DNA from: Centropus unirufus
Taxonomy: Eukaryota > Chordata > Aves > Cuculiformes > Centropidae
Assembly: GCA_013397695.1 (NCBI GenBank)
Contig: VYZI01000128.1
Span: 434,281-498,280 of the forward strand
Length of the DNA stretch: 64,000 nucleotides
Direction: 5' to 3'
In this document: positions 52,001 through 64,000 of the stretch, in pieces
Numbering within the stretch: position 1 is the stretch's first letter
Layout: each line of letters starts with the position of its first letter
Position numbers and translations under genes: made by a program
The notes under the pieces: generated by a model
The model's database searches: none
What the model saw: only the letters and a program-made list of their open reading frames with translations
Told to the model about the DNA's origin: nothing

Positions 52001-55000
52001 GGACACTGTTTCTTTGAAGACCTTGCTTGATTTTGTTTCATAATGTTCATGTGTGAAGGGTGAAGACTCTTAGCACACTGGTGTATTAGTGTATGAAACA
52101 TGAACCATTAGAGCTTGTATTTCTTTTTATTTATCTTGTTGGGGTTTTTTTAAAGGTTAATGTACATATATACACAGTTCAAAGAACTTCGGATATTTTT
52201 AGAGAAATCAATATCTTTCCTTTGACTTTACAGTGGTGTTAGGGTTCACTTATTTGTTTTTACTTAAAAAAAAACAACAAAACAAAACAAACCATTGGAA
52301 CAGGAATTTTCCAGTGTATATTTCTCAGTAAATACTCTTATGGTCTATATTTTAAAACATCAGTTAAAATTATTGCATATAATTTGTTGGCAAAATATTA
52401 CTCCTCTCCCTTGATTCTCTTCCAGAAAGGCTAGCTGTCGACCTTGCAAATTTATATTCAAGTTTTATTTTCTATAGCTGCTTCAAATAACAAATATGAA
52501 AAATTATTTATTTATATCTAAACTTTATTTATTACCTTTTTTCCATAAATATCTTTCTAGTTTTCGTCATTACAGTCTATTTTGTATTTCAAAATCTTAT
52601 TTTGCATAAGCAACACCTTGTTTAACAAAAGGCACAGTAGATCCCTGTGAAAGTTGCAAAAATTAAAACAGCAGCTTGATGAAGAGACTTTTTACACACC
52701 ACAGCTTAAAGGAACAAAACAAAAAAAACCAAAAAAAAAAACAAAACCCAAACCTCACTGGTTTTGTTGTGTATGAGCTAGCAAAATAGCCAAAGTATTC
52801 TTCAATAAAATGAACTGTCTGCCACAATTTATCTGCTCAATTCCATCAGAGCTCTTGCCTGTTATGTTACACTTTTCAAAAATATGTCATTAAGCTGCCA
52901 TAAAAGTCATTGCAAATTGTTTTTTTCTCCCAAACTGATAATAGACTTCTAGATCTAATTTTCAATCCCTTTTCTTCATTACTTTGATTCTTAAGGAGAA
53001 TATGACATTTGCTGTCTGAATACTTTGTAGTAATATCTGGCATCTCTACAGCATTTCTGTCTAAGGATCTCTGAGCTTTTAATAGGTTTGTCTTTACAGC
53101 ACCTTGAAAGGCTGACGTATTTATTTGCCTCTCTCTTGCAGAAATGGATAGTTAGAAGCAGGCTTTTAAAGAAACTGGTTTTATAATTTCACTGAAAAAA
53201 AAAAAAAACAAACTACAAGACTTCTTGGAAAAAAATGACACAAAAGTCTTCTGTGCTGTCAGACCCTGTAATGTCATTTAAAGCCTGACCCTTCACAGCT
53301 CAAGAGCAAAGAACTAAAGTGAAGCCTTTTAGTTTTCATTTCAGTTTTGCTGAACTACAGACTGCCCTCTTCACAAATCAAGACACTTTGTAAGCGTTAC
53401 TAATGACAGAAAAAACAAAGTAATCTAGAAAGCACCACCAAATTAAATATGAGATTTTGATCTCTCATCGTGTTTTCCCTCCAATTTTTTTGCCAGTGGC
53501 CATATGAACATTATTTTGTTCATACAGGGTCTCATATGCCTTCAATTCAGCACTTGAAACTGGCTTTGCTAATGAACTGAATGTATTTGTGTCAAAAGCA
53601 AGGAACAGGCTGTTTTACAAAGTTGTTTGCAGGGTTAAAGTAACCTCATGTAGGAAGAGAGCACAGGAGGAATGACAGAAAAACAAGGTGAAAAGGGGAG
53701 ACAAGAAACAAGAATTGAGAGAAGAGCTGAGACAGAACAAACCACACACGATATAATGACCAAGAAGAAATGCTTAAGAAACAAAGAATAGGTCACAGAG
53801 TCAATAGGTGTGGATTTGGAGCCCTACTAGACAAGGTGAATTTCTCCTGCTTGCACCAAGAGCAGATACTTCCACCAACAAGACAGAAAAGCCATAAAGC
53901 ACCTTCCTCTCCTCTAAGAGCCAAGAGCTTCAGAGAACACAGACTTTCCCTCCCCACTGCTTACATTTGCCAACATTTCTTTAGATAGAATAATACTAGC
54001 TCCTAGCTAGTCTGGATTATGTAGGAAGATCTTTGGAGGCACATTTGAAGCTCCACCATATCCTCTCCCAACAAGCCCAGGTAAGTACCTTACCATGCTG
54101 CATATTAGGCATTTTCAAAACATCTACTACTATCACTATCACTACTAGCACGCAGGTTATTTCGTGGTACAGCAACAGTGCCTTGAACAGGTAAGCACCT
54201 CTGCTGCTGCCACTACCATCAATGTTCATAGGTCAGAAAGCGAGATTAGACAAACCTGTTTAACGTTTCATGTAACAAGCGCTACTGAAAGCGAACTCAT
54301 CACTCCATCATATTCTCTGCAGCTAGAATTTTTTGTTCTTCCACTCCGCTAAAGCCAACATTGGATTTCTCCTCCACTGAAAAAAACCCAATACTCTTCT
54401 AAAATCTGTTACTGTTTTTCAGTCTTATTATCTCTTTGCTGCCTTTCCATTACTTTTTTACAAAGCTGAGATCTTCCCCCCACTGTAATCCCAACAACTT
54501 GTGAAGAAGGCTCTATCCAGTCCCATTAAACAAGTCACCAAACCACTCACACGAGAATGTTAATGTTCACCCTTAAACAGCAAAAGACTTGGATGCCTTT
54601 TGGCTTCCAAATATAAAGCCTCTTCCCATCATAATGCTGCAGCTACAGTGAGTAAAGGTGGTAACTGGCTTAATTTTCTTCCCTTATCAATGGAAGGCTC
54701 CTGCTGACAAAGGGCTTGTGATAAAGATTTATTTCCTCTGAACTGTCCCAGCCATCAAAACCAGCCCAAACTTGCTCATCCACTAGGCACAGTGCAAAGC
54801 AATATAAACGGTTACGATGGTAGAGTTTGGAAGGCATATCTAACAGCTGCTAAGACTAGAAAATTCAAAGTGACATACACCAAGGGCTGGTGATCAAACA
54901 ATGTATAGGATGAAGAAATAGCAGTTTGCGCTTTGGGCAATTTTACATTTGCACTCCTAAAAGACTGTTCAGCTGTTTTATTCTTACAGAGCAAGTGGAC

Positions 55001-57619
55001 CTAAAGCTTACAGTTTTGATGTACTATATGTTTGAATCACCAGGAAAACAGGTAACTGGATAGTTGCTATTAAATCCTGACTAATAAATGTTTTTAGCTT
55101 ACCTGGGTTTCTATGTACAATCCCAGAACATTAACTTTCTTCAATGATGAAAACAGTTTAATCAGAATTCTTAGCATCAGCTTTGGTGATCACACCTTCC
55201 TTAGTCAATACAAGTAGAACATTTCATTTTGTGCCTTCAGGCACGTATCAATTAAAATAAATCCTTATAAGATTAACAAAAATGTCTTCCTTTTATTGTC
55301 TCACAACCAAATCTTTCAATTGATATACAGCAAAATCCCCCATCCACGTAGCTTCTCATGACAGTCTCTCCTTCTAAGCACTTGACCAAATACTTAATCA
55401 CCCTGTCCCAGAACACCAAAATATAGCTCTTACATAAGGCTTTTCAGCACCAATCTTCAAACACTTCACAAAGTTGCCATTATCCATTACTGCTAACCCC
55501 AGAGACATCATACCCCACTCCGTTTTACCCAACAGGTTAACGACAGAACTAAAAATAGAATCCGTGTTTCCTCACCCCCAGGGTGAGTCCTACTTCTACC
55601 ATGCCATAGTGCCTGGCATTTCTTTGAGAAAACCAAAGTCTAAACTGACTTTCAACAGTCACTTCTATTTAGAGAAAGGAAACTTAAAATCTTCTATACG
55701 GATATAGCACAATCCACTACCACAGCTTTCATGTGGTGTGTTTCAAGAAAACCAGAGAAGCCTTCAGAGCACTTATTGAGGGAGTGCTTGCAGTCTATAG
55801 CAGCAGGACACCTCTCAGACTAATTAGCTCATGTGGAGCTCCCTCACTCTATTGCTTCTGAGCAAGCTCATTTATCTTCATATTCTATTATGCAGTGTAG
55901 ATAAACCCTCAGATAAATCAATTTAGGTAAGGGATACACACTTGACAAGGCAAAAGCAGTTTAGGAGACATTATTATGAACAAATGCTCTCAACGTACAG
56001 TTACTTATATTTCCAGTTGACTGCCAGATTTAAATACTTCAGATATCAGAATGGATTTAAATTAAAATGGGGAAAAAAATGCATTGTTCCACTCATGTCA
56101 GAAAGAGAAATGTACCTATAGCAGCTCAGGTGAAATTTGGCAAGGAGATATTTGAGAGGGTCTTCCACCCCCTAGCATGAGAGATGTGACTTGCTGTTCC
56201 TCAGAAGAAAAATTAACAGTCTGAATGACAGAGAAGCATCAAATTCCAAAAATATGCTTCCATTGGAAACTTGCTCAAGGTCGGCAACAAATTGGCCCCA
56301 CATTTTGGCTACACCGAGTGTGTTTTAAAGGTGTTTCACTGTTGCATGCATTCTTAAAGCCTAAGAACGATCAGTTCCCAAAACTCAATTCTGGACTCAC
56401 TATCTTCACTGTCAGCAGCTACCTGTAAAAATCACTAACAAGGTATGCATTTTCACATTTCTCCAACACCCGTTTGGTACAGAAGAATAACAAGTTCAAG
56501 CCTACTTTGTCAGTGATTTGTAAAATCCTTACAGAAGCCTCAGTGACAGAAAAATTCTGTTTTTTACATAGCCAGTATAAAATACACACCTGTCCTACTC
56601 CAGAAGAACACTACCATAAAAAGGTGAACTCTAATCGTCGTGAAACTCAAGTACCTCTCATTCCCACACACAAATGCTGTATGATATTGCCTTCAATCCC
56701 ATCTATTTTTTTTTCCAGATATCTTTTCCTTGTTCTAAGGACAGGACAGAAAGTGCTAACACAGAATACGCACTCATTCAATACTTCATTTCATTCTCAC
56801 TGTTCACTACGTAGTATCTTTGTACAAATTTACAGCACCTGCATCTAGAATCATAACTAGAAAATTTCACGTTTCTCAGCTCATCGCTACTATGTAACTG
56901 AATTATTTCCTTACAATAATTACTCCGCAGCACCTCCATCAGACAGTTTTATGATTCTCGTTTTCAGGTAGCAAACTGGGAGACAGTGATGTGCATCAGG
57001 ATTGCCCGTAATTAGAGATGCTTGACTTGAGATGCTTTGGGTCTCTCTTCAGAGGATAGAGCAATTAAACAGCACTTTGTCAGTACAAAGTACAACTTCA
57101 ATCTATTTCACTGCTATCATGTGTTTTCAAAGCTGACATTAATCAGTCCCAAGAGTCTGAACTCAGAAAATGAGAAGCATGCAACTAATGGCCATATTTA
57201 AAAAACGTGGTTGAAGTGATTCACCCAACCTCACACAGGAGCCCTGTGGTTGAATTAAAATTTGGTTCTAACTCAACAGAACAGCACCCCAGCATCCCTA
57301 CCTTTAAAACCAATCTCTCTTAGTGCTACGTTCTCCTTTCTTCACCTACTAGAAGTCTCACCTACCTTAGCAGTTATGAAGAAGCAGATCTAAAGAGGCC
57401 AACCTTATTAAGTAGCCCGCCTGGATTAATTTCCTAAATGCTGTCTACCTCATCTTCCTGAAAATAGCAAGTGTTTTGGGAACAAGAAAGACTCTGAAAT
57501 TGTATCAGCATATGTCATTTTAAGGCAAAAATACAACATAACCAAACCAAGTTTGCACAAGCAACTTCAATTCTGGCATTGCCTATCTGTTGAGAACTTC
57601 ATTTTTCATTGCTGCCAGA

Positions 57620-57642
57620 GAATTCTGGGATTCCCAGAATTC
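57620..57642. repeat. Perfect inverted repeat, 11 bp arms with a single-base loop
   Basis: The arms are GAATTCTGGGA (57620-57630) and TCCCAGAATTC (57632-57642), separated by one T. A further partial copy, CCCAGAATT, follows at 57642-57650. It lies in intron 4, about 500 bp downstream (in gene direction) of the exon at 58137-58212. No function is evident. Confidence 0.85.
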
Positions 57643-58136
57643 CCAGAATTTTCAGCTCTTGCAGTTGCAAATTGTAAAAGACTTAAATGATCTTTTGTAT
57701 CTCCATCATCACTTGCTACTTTTGTACATCAAGCTTGAGGAACTCCTATTAATAGGACTTCTTAATACAAAACACCATCCAAACTATCGCTGTGAGGGCA
57801 GCTCTTCACCGCGAAGCTAACGGTCAATGAACCAGTACACAGCATGTGAACATGATTAGGAATTACAGTGCAGCAACAAGCAGGAATCTCCTAACACCAA
57901 CTTCTATCACCTCAGAAAACCCAGCTTCTTTAAACTTTGACCAATACCAGCACAAAGTACTATTTGACTTGTTCAACACCAACACGATACCCAAGCTTTA
58001 ATGCTAAAGTTTTTACAAACCACCATAGCATCATACTGAAATCAGTGTTTTGCCATGCAAGCTAATAATAACAAATATTTGTTTGGAATTTTTCCTAAAA
58101 AAAACCCACACGTTCAAGAAGAAAATGAAAACTCAC

Positions 58137-58212
58137 CTCATTTCCACCAACAGCTTTGGTTAGTATCACTGCAGAAGACACAGGAGGTGGCATGCAGCCT
58201 ACCGTCTGCAAG
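58137..58212 (-). CDS. SLC10A7: SLC10A7 coding exon (exon 4), residues about 107-132
   Basis: On the minus strand this 76 bp exon starts with one base that completes the split glycine codon from the preceding exon. It then encodes 25 residues, [20 protein letters not shown] followed by VGGNE. This is the fourth helix region of the SLC10 fold. In related transporters this segment carries a small-residue and proline-rich motif near the broken-helix crossover that forms the ion and substrate site, so the PPPVSS and GGN residues are probably functional (inference from the family). The acceptor is TTTTCAG after a T-rich tract and the donor is GAG|GTGAGT, close to ideal. It leaves in phase 0, matching the next exon at 21199. 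Its length is not a multiple of three, so skipping it would break the frame. The fit to SLC10A7 is essentially unambiguous. Confidence 0.96.
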
Positions 58213-61200
58213 CTGAAAACAACAAAAAGAAATGTTACATTCCTCACATGATGCAAATACTATCCAAGGTAAAAACCTTAAAATACCAAATAGCTGAGTA
58301 GATACAATCATTTTATCTGCGGAACCCAATCAGTTTGCAATACAGCCCTCCACCAGCTGGCAGGACTTCTATGCTACCTCTCACCAACCACCACAGTAAA
58401 GTCCCATCACCATCTAAAAACCCAAACACTTAACCCCTCTGTGACTTCATTTCCCCACCTGCAGTACTGTATCTACCACCTATCACAAAGAAACCACATC
58501 ATGTGTCCCGATGTAGTAAAGTTTGTAGTGTGTTTTGGGATATCTGTAGATATTCAGGAAAAAAAAGAAACTAAGGATGTAAACTCTTATCTTCTTGAAA
58601 AAGCTGTTCAGCAGTAAATTTTTTTATCACTAAATAGAAGAGCAAGAGGAACCATGCTCAGTATTTCAGGTTCCCACTAAATTTTATTTTGTATCAAATC
58701 CTACTGGAAAAAAAACAAACCATAATTAAGCTTTCTTTCCTGCCCATCAAGTATCTAATTTTTAAGCACGCTTTCATTTCTTGGTAAAATCACCTGACTT
58801 CCAGTAATCAAGACATCAAAATCTTTCTCCTGCATTTTATAGGTCTAAAATACGTCATTATTAACTATAATTTTTTCCCTTCTTTGTGCAGCAAAATCAC
58901 TGATGTATGTAGTAAATGCCATTGCAAACTGGTGAGCTTTCTTTTATTTTCAAAGGCAATTCACGATCAGTGGTCATCAGAAAAAATTGTTGTATAAAAT
59001 GTATAATGAGGAACAACAAGAACATACCACAAAAGGTTACAACTAAACTTGGGCCTTCTGAAGAAAACCTGTGTTGACTTGGAAGGAACAGTAAAGCATG
59101 AAATAGCCTGTGAAACCTCCAAAAGCACAGAAGCTACGTTTCCCAAGGTTGGACTTTGAGACTGTATCATAGTAGAGAACTGTTTTGCACTTGCAACTGT
59201 GTTAGTCCATCCCCCAGAAATACGGGATCAAAAAAGCTATGGCAAACATAAGCATTAAATCCACACAACAGAGAGCATGTTGCAGTGTAACTGATATACT
59301 GCAAATATACGAAAAGCTTAAATAGAAGAAAGAGGCAAGTGACAACGGCAATATTCAGTTTCTCAGCTACAGACACTGTGGAAAAGGAAAAAGTCAACCA
59401 ATGTCAGCATTCAGTAAATCCAATTAGGAAGTGCCAGGCACCACTTTGGAAATATTTGTACCTTTAGCCTACAGTGAAGTAAGCTATGGAAGCAGAGAGC
59501 TGTCCGCACTTAGGATAAGCTAATATTGAAAAGAGAATAAACACAGGAAAGAAACAGTGTGGAAAGTCTGGAAATATATGGGAAAATACACAGCAGACAA
59601 ACACATGGCGATCCTGATGTCCATCTCCTACATCAGCTGTGATACCGTTATCACTGCTCTATGTGGTCTCCTGGCAGCCAGCTCCTCGAACTTCTCACCT
59701 GCACTAATAAGGGGGGGATTAAGTTCAGCGTTATCCAGAGAGGTACGAAATATGTGCAAGGGCATTCATCTCAGCTGGCAGGGTTTTTTCCACACTATAA
59801 GAGAAAGGTTTAATAACACAATCTCTGTGAAGACTCTCAAATTTAAAATAATTGATCCGGAATTCCAAAAAATCAAAAATCACTATCAAGCAGTGGTTTT
59901 AAATGTTCTTCACATGAAAGCAGTAATTTACAAAAATCCTGGTACATGCTAAATGGTAATACTTTCTATCGGGTGTATTGAAACACGCACTTGTCAACTT
60001 TTTTTCCTTGCTTTTGTATCATTATCTTTGTATCAACTATGTGCTAGCACTACCAATACACAAACAAATTCCTTTAAAGGCCAAGAGATTACTATAGAAA
60101 AGAACCAACTGAAGCATTCCACTGGTTCAGGCCACAAGCACTAACATCAGGGGCCCAAACACTTGTGGATGGGTGATAAATAACACCTGCTCTGCTATTA
60201 CAAACAAGTGACTGGGAGGGTCTGAAGTCACACATTTTAGATATGGAACTACCAAAGCCACGTATCATACCAGATCTTTGCATCTCCTGCCTTACTATTG
60301 TAAATCACAGGATCATAAAGTGAGTTGAAAAGGAACTTAAAGATCACCCAGTTCCAACCTCCTTGCCAAGAGCAGGGACACCTTCCACTAAATCAGGTTG
60401 CTCAAAGCCTCATCCAACCTGGCCTTGAAAACCACCAGGGATGGGTGATCCGTAACTTGTACGGACAACCTGTGCCAGTGCCTCACAACCCTCAAAGTAA
60501 AAAAATTCTTCCTAATATCTGATCTAAATATCCCCTCTTTCAGCTCGAAACCATGATCCCTCATCCTATCAGAGCACTCCCTGATAAAGACACTCTCCCC
60601 AGCTCTCCTGTAAACCCCCTTTTGGTATAAGGTGTCCCCAGAGCCTTCTCTTCGCTAGACCAAAACAAGCCCAACACTCTCAGCCTGTCCTCGTATGGGA
60701 GGCGTTCCAGCCCTCTGATCATCTCCATGCCCCCCTCTGGACTTGCTGTAACAGATCCATGTCTTTCCAGTGCTGAGGACTCCAGAACTGAACACAACAC
60801 ACCAGACGAGGTCTCATGAGGGCAGAGTAGAGAGGGAGAATGACCTCCCTCACACTGTTGGTTGCCCTTTTGGTGCAGCCCCAGATACAGTTGGCTTTCT
60901 GAGCTGCAAGCACATATTGTCAGGTCGTGTTGCGCTTCTCATCCACCAGCATCCCCAAGTCCTTCTGTTCAGGGCTACTCTCAATCCATTCTCCATCCAG
61001 CCCACAATTGTCCTTGGGATTGCCCTGAGCCAGGTGCAGGATCTTGCACTCGCCCTTGTTGAATTTCAGGAGCTCCATCATACTGTGTGCCAGGAGCGGT
61101 AGAAGAGGTGAATATGCAAATTTTAGTAAGTTGCTTCATGCTCCTTTTCAAAGAGATCCTGTCAATGCAAAACCTAGTCAGCTAACAAAAAAAATCAACT

Positions 61201-63345
61201 TAAAAGGTGTTTGGGGTGATGTCATCTTCTGTTCTATTTTCTGTATTTCAGAATATCTGCAAAACAACAACCCTCCTAATAGCATCCCAGGCAGAGAGAG
61301 GGGTGGGGAAAACTTGGTGGCAGAAACACAGATGAAAAGATGGTACTATCTGGACCCATCTCCCAAACAACATTTACAGCAAAACAGACCGTTATAGAAG
61401 ATGGGAGAATCCATCATTCATTCTGAAGGAAGGTGAGAAATTCACTGTGGGCTTGATAGTGCCCCTTAGGCATAAAGTCCTGTATAGAGTCATGGAGAAC
61501 TACAGTCCCCCCCAGGGGAGCCACCCTGCATGCCCTTGGGAACATATGCGTATTTTTCCTGGCCTTTGTAGGACTATTAACCTGATCCCACTGTGCTAAA
61601 CACACACAATGAAGAAGTAACTTTGCCAAAGCTGGTCTTCTCCCCCACTGCTTTCATTAGGGTCCTTCAACGTTTTTAGGGAATAAAAACTGCACCTGCT
61701 GGGCATTTGGATGAACTTCTGGTTACACAGAGCAGCACAGGCGGTTCCTTGCATCTGCTCCTCACTCTGCTTTCACGTACCCATACAGGGACATGCAGAT
61801 GCCTGCTTTAAAAATGTCTTATCCTAGAATTAGAATCATTATCTTCTGCACCTGCATGATACCAAAGGTACAGCTCCCATCAGGCTCCCTCGGAAGTGGA
61901 CGCCTTCAGAGCCACACAACAGCTGCTGCTCTGCGCATGTCCCCAACCGACCTATTCAGCAAGAAAGCACTCTTTCAAGCAAACAAACATAAATTTGTTT
62001 CATTAAGCTCCTCCATCCGATCATTCTTTGAATGAAGTCTTGATACAACGGAGTTACAGCACTAAAAGATAAAATACAGCCAAAACATAAATAGTTCTGA
62101 AGGAACATGGGCTTGCAGGGCAGCTTGAGACATGCTTAGTACATAGACAAACACACTGGTAAAACTCACACACCTTCATGAAAAATGAGGCTGGTTCAGG
62201 CTCCACACTTAGAAGTGTTTTTTCTCTAAAAAAAATATAGTTTCTTTCACATGCTGTTTCACAGGTGCATCTGTTTATAAACACACATATACTTGTGCAT
62301 TTAAGAGAACCTGTCCCTTAAATACTAAGAACCAAAGTGGCACAGGAATCATAGAAAGGAAGGAACACAAAGCATTGCAAGAAATAAAACACACAAAACC
62401 CTCTTGCACCTTGGACTTAGGCAACTGAGACACCCGTGGATTAGGACAGAATTTGGGCTTACTGTGGAAAATCATGTCTTTGCTCCATCTGAGGAAAAAC
62501 TTCACAATGATTTTACTTTAAAGAATAACCTTTTCTATGAATAGCCAAATGCAAATACACATTGCATAGCAGCCTTGTTCTTTCCTTGATGAGCCAATAC
62601 TGCTAGGCAAAATAGGGCTAACTTAAATTACGTCATCTCAATTTCACCCTCTCAATATCATTTGGACAACTTCAAACTTTAGTTTTCTAAAACAATTGAT
62701 TTTTGCACTCAAACACTCCAGTATAGCTGCCTGGTCCCAGGTACTGGCCTTCAATTCCAGGAAAAGCTTTTTATTTTTTGGTTTTTATTTTCTATAACAC
62801 CTATCATTAGAGCACATCAATGCAGCTTTGAAAGCACACATTGGCAGAGTGCACCAAGGATATAAAGCATTTTTTCATGGTAACTGCTTCTGCTCATCTC
62901 AAAGTTCCCTTCCTACAAAAAAACTACTCTTTCTCCCTTCTCCCCCCCCATGCAAAATACAGTCAATACAGACTTTCACAACAGAATGGAACATGATAAT
63001 GTGGCATACACAGTATTTATTAACCAACTTATGTTTTTCCTTCAGCATTCCTTTTCTTCCCTCCCCATTTTCCATGCGGCCCAGCACAACACTGTAGCTG
63101 CTTGGTGAATAAAAAAACTAACCTGTTGCAAACTCCCTACTAACTGACCAGTTTTTCTGAAAATGAGACCAAGTTCCTGAAAGGATGATCTTGCACCTGC
63201 TCTGTTTTCAACAGCAGGGTGCTGAAGCACAGATAAAACCAGCAAATCTGTTCACAACACAAGTCTTAAAACACCAATTGCAGGATAAGCAGCCCTCTAA
63301 GAAGACAGCTACAAATATATTTCACTCCATTATGCTTAAACATAC
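58213..63345 (-). other. SLC10A7: SLC10A7 intron 3 (5,133 bp)
   Basis: This is a complete intron bounded by donor GTATGT at its high-coordinate end and acceptor TTTTCAG at its low-coordinate end, splitting a glycine codon (phase 2). It carries one large CR1 LINE fragment at about 60303-61098. The remainder (58213-60302 and 61099-63345) is AT-rich unique sequence without recognisable genes. Several 60-130 codon open frames occur here but none resembles a known protein or shows exon-like structure. Confidence 0.93.
60303..61098 (-). mobile_element. CR1 LINE fragment, about 0.8 kb, 3' end of ORF2 plus 3' UTR
   Basis: This is the longest CR1 copy in the window. On the plus strand it begins with the reverse complement of the CR1 3' end (CACAGGATCATAAAGTGAGT, then AGTTCCAACCTCCTTGCCAAG). 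It continues into sequence coding, on the minus strand, for the C-terminal part of the CR1 reverse-transcriptase polyprotein: EVILPLYSALMRP at about 60719-60913 and MIRGLERLPYEDRLRVLGLF in a different frame at about 60561-60800. The frame change and internal stops show it is a dead, 5'-truncated copy. It lies in the same orientation as SLC10A7. Confidence 0.92.
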
Positions 63346-63482
63346 CCTTTTAAAAGCCATTCATTTATAGGTGTGATTGATAATAGCTGAAGAAAGAGCC
63401 ATATTGCTGTTGGGAAGAACACAAGTGTAAAAATCTGGACAAAAAGGTGTAGTTTCACATGCATCAAAGCACTTGTCAGCTC
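63346..63482 (-). CDS. SLC10A7: SLC10A7 coding exon (exon 3 by human numbering), residues about 62-107
   Basis: This is an internal coding exon of SLC10A7, a multi-pass membrane protein of the SLC10 (bile acid:sodium symporter) superfamily that resembles bacterial and yeast RCH1-type proteins. Read on the minus strand, it has 45 codons plus two bases. It begins [13 protein letters not shown], continues through a hydrophobic stretch ([21 protein letters not shown], a predicted membrane helix) and ends [11 protein letters not shown] plus GG. The last two bases complete a glycine codon with the first base of the exon at 58212. The acceptor is a strong pyrimidine tract ending TTTTGCAG, and the donor is GG|GTATGT. 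The match to remembered vertebrate SLC10A7 is nearly residue for residue, with only conservative changes. The family is tied to regulation of calcium entry, and human loss causes skeletal dysplasia with enamel defects (established knowledge). No frameshift or stop is seen. The only real doubt is the exon number. Confidence 0.96.
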
Positions 63483-64000
63483 CTGCAAAAGAAAAAGAAG
63501 AGAGGAAGTTGCAGTCATAACAGCTGAAGCAAGATCACATTTGTGCTTTTAAAACTAGGATCATCTTTATAATACAAAAGAGAGTGCACGTCAAAGAGGC
63601 ACCTTTAGAGATCACCTGATCGCCTCTTTAATAATGAAGTACACCGATACAACATAAAAGCTCTGTCTGCTCCTGGGCATTTTTCCAAAACAATTGTCCA
63701 CCAGTTCAATGACAGCGTGGCTCTCCTAACAGCAGCTTTTCAGCAGGCAGCCGTAGCACATCGCCACTGCTTCAAAACCTGTGTTAACGATGCTGACAGT
63801 CTGTGTACTTTATTGACTGCTGATATCAAGAGGATGGGAAACTCGTAGCATCAATGTGATTTTGGGTTTCTCATTTATACTGTAAAAAAAAGTGATGTTC
63901 ACATTACAGTCATTATTTGTGATGGATTTTTTTTAAGGGCATACTAGCAAACAGAAAGCAAAGTGATCTATAGCACAATTTGACTATTTATTGTATAAAT
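63483..64000 (-). other. SLC10A7: SLC10A7 intron 2, 3' part (partial)
   Basis: This is intronic sequence upstream of the exon at 63346-63482, running off the window edge. It ends at the exon with a C/T-rich tract and the acceptor TTTTGCAG. No exon, recognisable repeat or other gene is visible. The preceding exon, expected to end with codons for KTE, is not present. Confidence 0.9.

Larger units (their letters stand above)
21200..58136 (-). other. SLC10A7: SLC10A7 intron 4 (36,937 bp)
   Basis: This is a complete large intron bounded by donor GTGAGT (58136 side) and acceptor CTGCAG (21200 side), phase 0. Recognisable contents are a solo LTR (22739-23298), CR1 fragments at about 26722-27077, 31368-31443 and 31884-32052, microsatellites and A/T runs, and small direct duplications near 34079 and 36790. 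A possible regulatory block lies at about 22060-22520. Long stretches such as 23304-26721, 27078-31367, 32053-46047 and 46094-57619 hold nothing I can name. More GC-rich patches near 34740-35100, 38340-39000 and 47940-48330 produce longer chance reading frames but no convincing exons or CpG island. Confidence 0.92.

Noticed and set aside
59557..59952. 131-codon plus-strand open frame in intron 3
   Set aside because: Unrecognised sequence, antisense to the gene and without splice or regulatory support. Treated as chance.
60719..60913. Minus-strand open frame that looks like a real conserved protein
   Set aside because: The conservation is to the CR1 retrotransposon reverse-transcriptase polyprotein. 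It is a dead LINE fragment.
1..64000. CRISPR arrays, tRNA/rRNA genes, prokaryotic operons or phage modules
   Set aside because: None found. The sequence has the structure of bird intronic DNA, and the dispersed repeats are CR1 and LTR pieces rather than regularly spaced arrays.

Overview
This window is vertebrate nuclear DNA, almost certainly from a bird. It is AT-rich, has no dense coding, and carries several CR1 LINE fragments with the avian-type 3' end (repeats of ATTCTATGAT). It also carries a solo LTR of a family common in bird genomes. There is no sign of prokaryotic organisation: no operons, CRISPR arrays, insertion sequences or tRNA/rRNA clusters.

The only gene I can support is SLC10A7, on the minus strand. 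It encodes a multi-pass membrane protein of the bile acid:sodium symporter superfamily that is linked to cellular calcium control and Golgi/skeletal function. Three consecutive coding exons are present: 63346-63482 (137 bp), 58137-58212 (76 bp) and 21161-21199 (39 bp). Together they encode about residues 62-145 of the protein (human numbering), with matching reading phases and good splice sites. The promoter, first exons and all later exons lie outside the window.

The layout from high to low coordinate, which is gene 5' to 3', is: partial intron (63483-64000); exon 3; a 5.1 kb intron (58213-63345) holding the longest CR1 fragment (about 0.8 kb); exon 4; a 36.9 kb intron (21200-58136) holding a 560 bp solo LTR with a perfect 5 bp target-site duplication plus three CR1 fragments; the 39 bp exon 5; then at least 21.1 kb of the next intron, with three more CR1 pieces. 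Exon numbers are inferred from the human gene.

The rest is non-coding intron. It contains short A/T runs, a few microsatellites, some small local duplications, one 23 bp near-perfect palindrome, and AT-rich stretches with transcription-factor-like motifs that could be conserved regulatory elements; this last point is not testable here. Open reading frames outside the exons look like chance or repeat-derived. I found no convincing novel system. The most useful second looks are the 39 nt frame-preserving exon between very large introns, the solo LTR, and the candidate regulatory blocks near exon 5.
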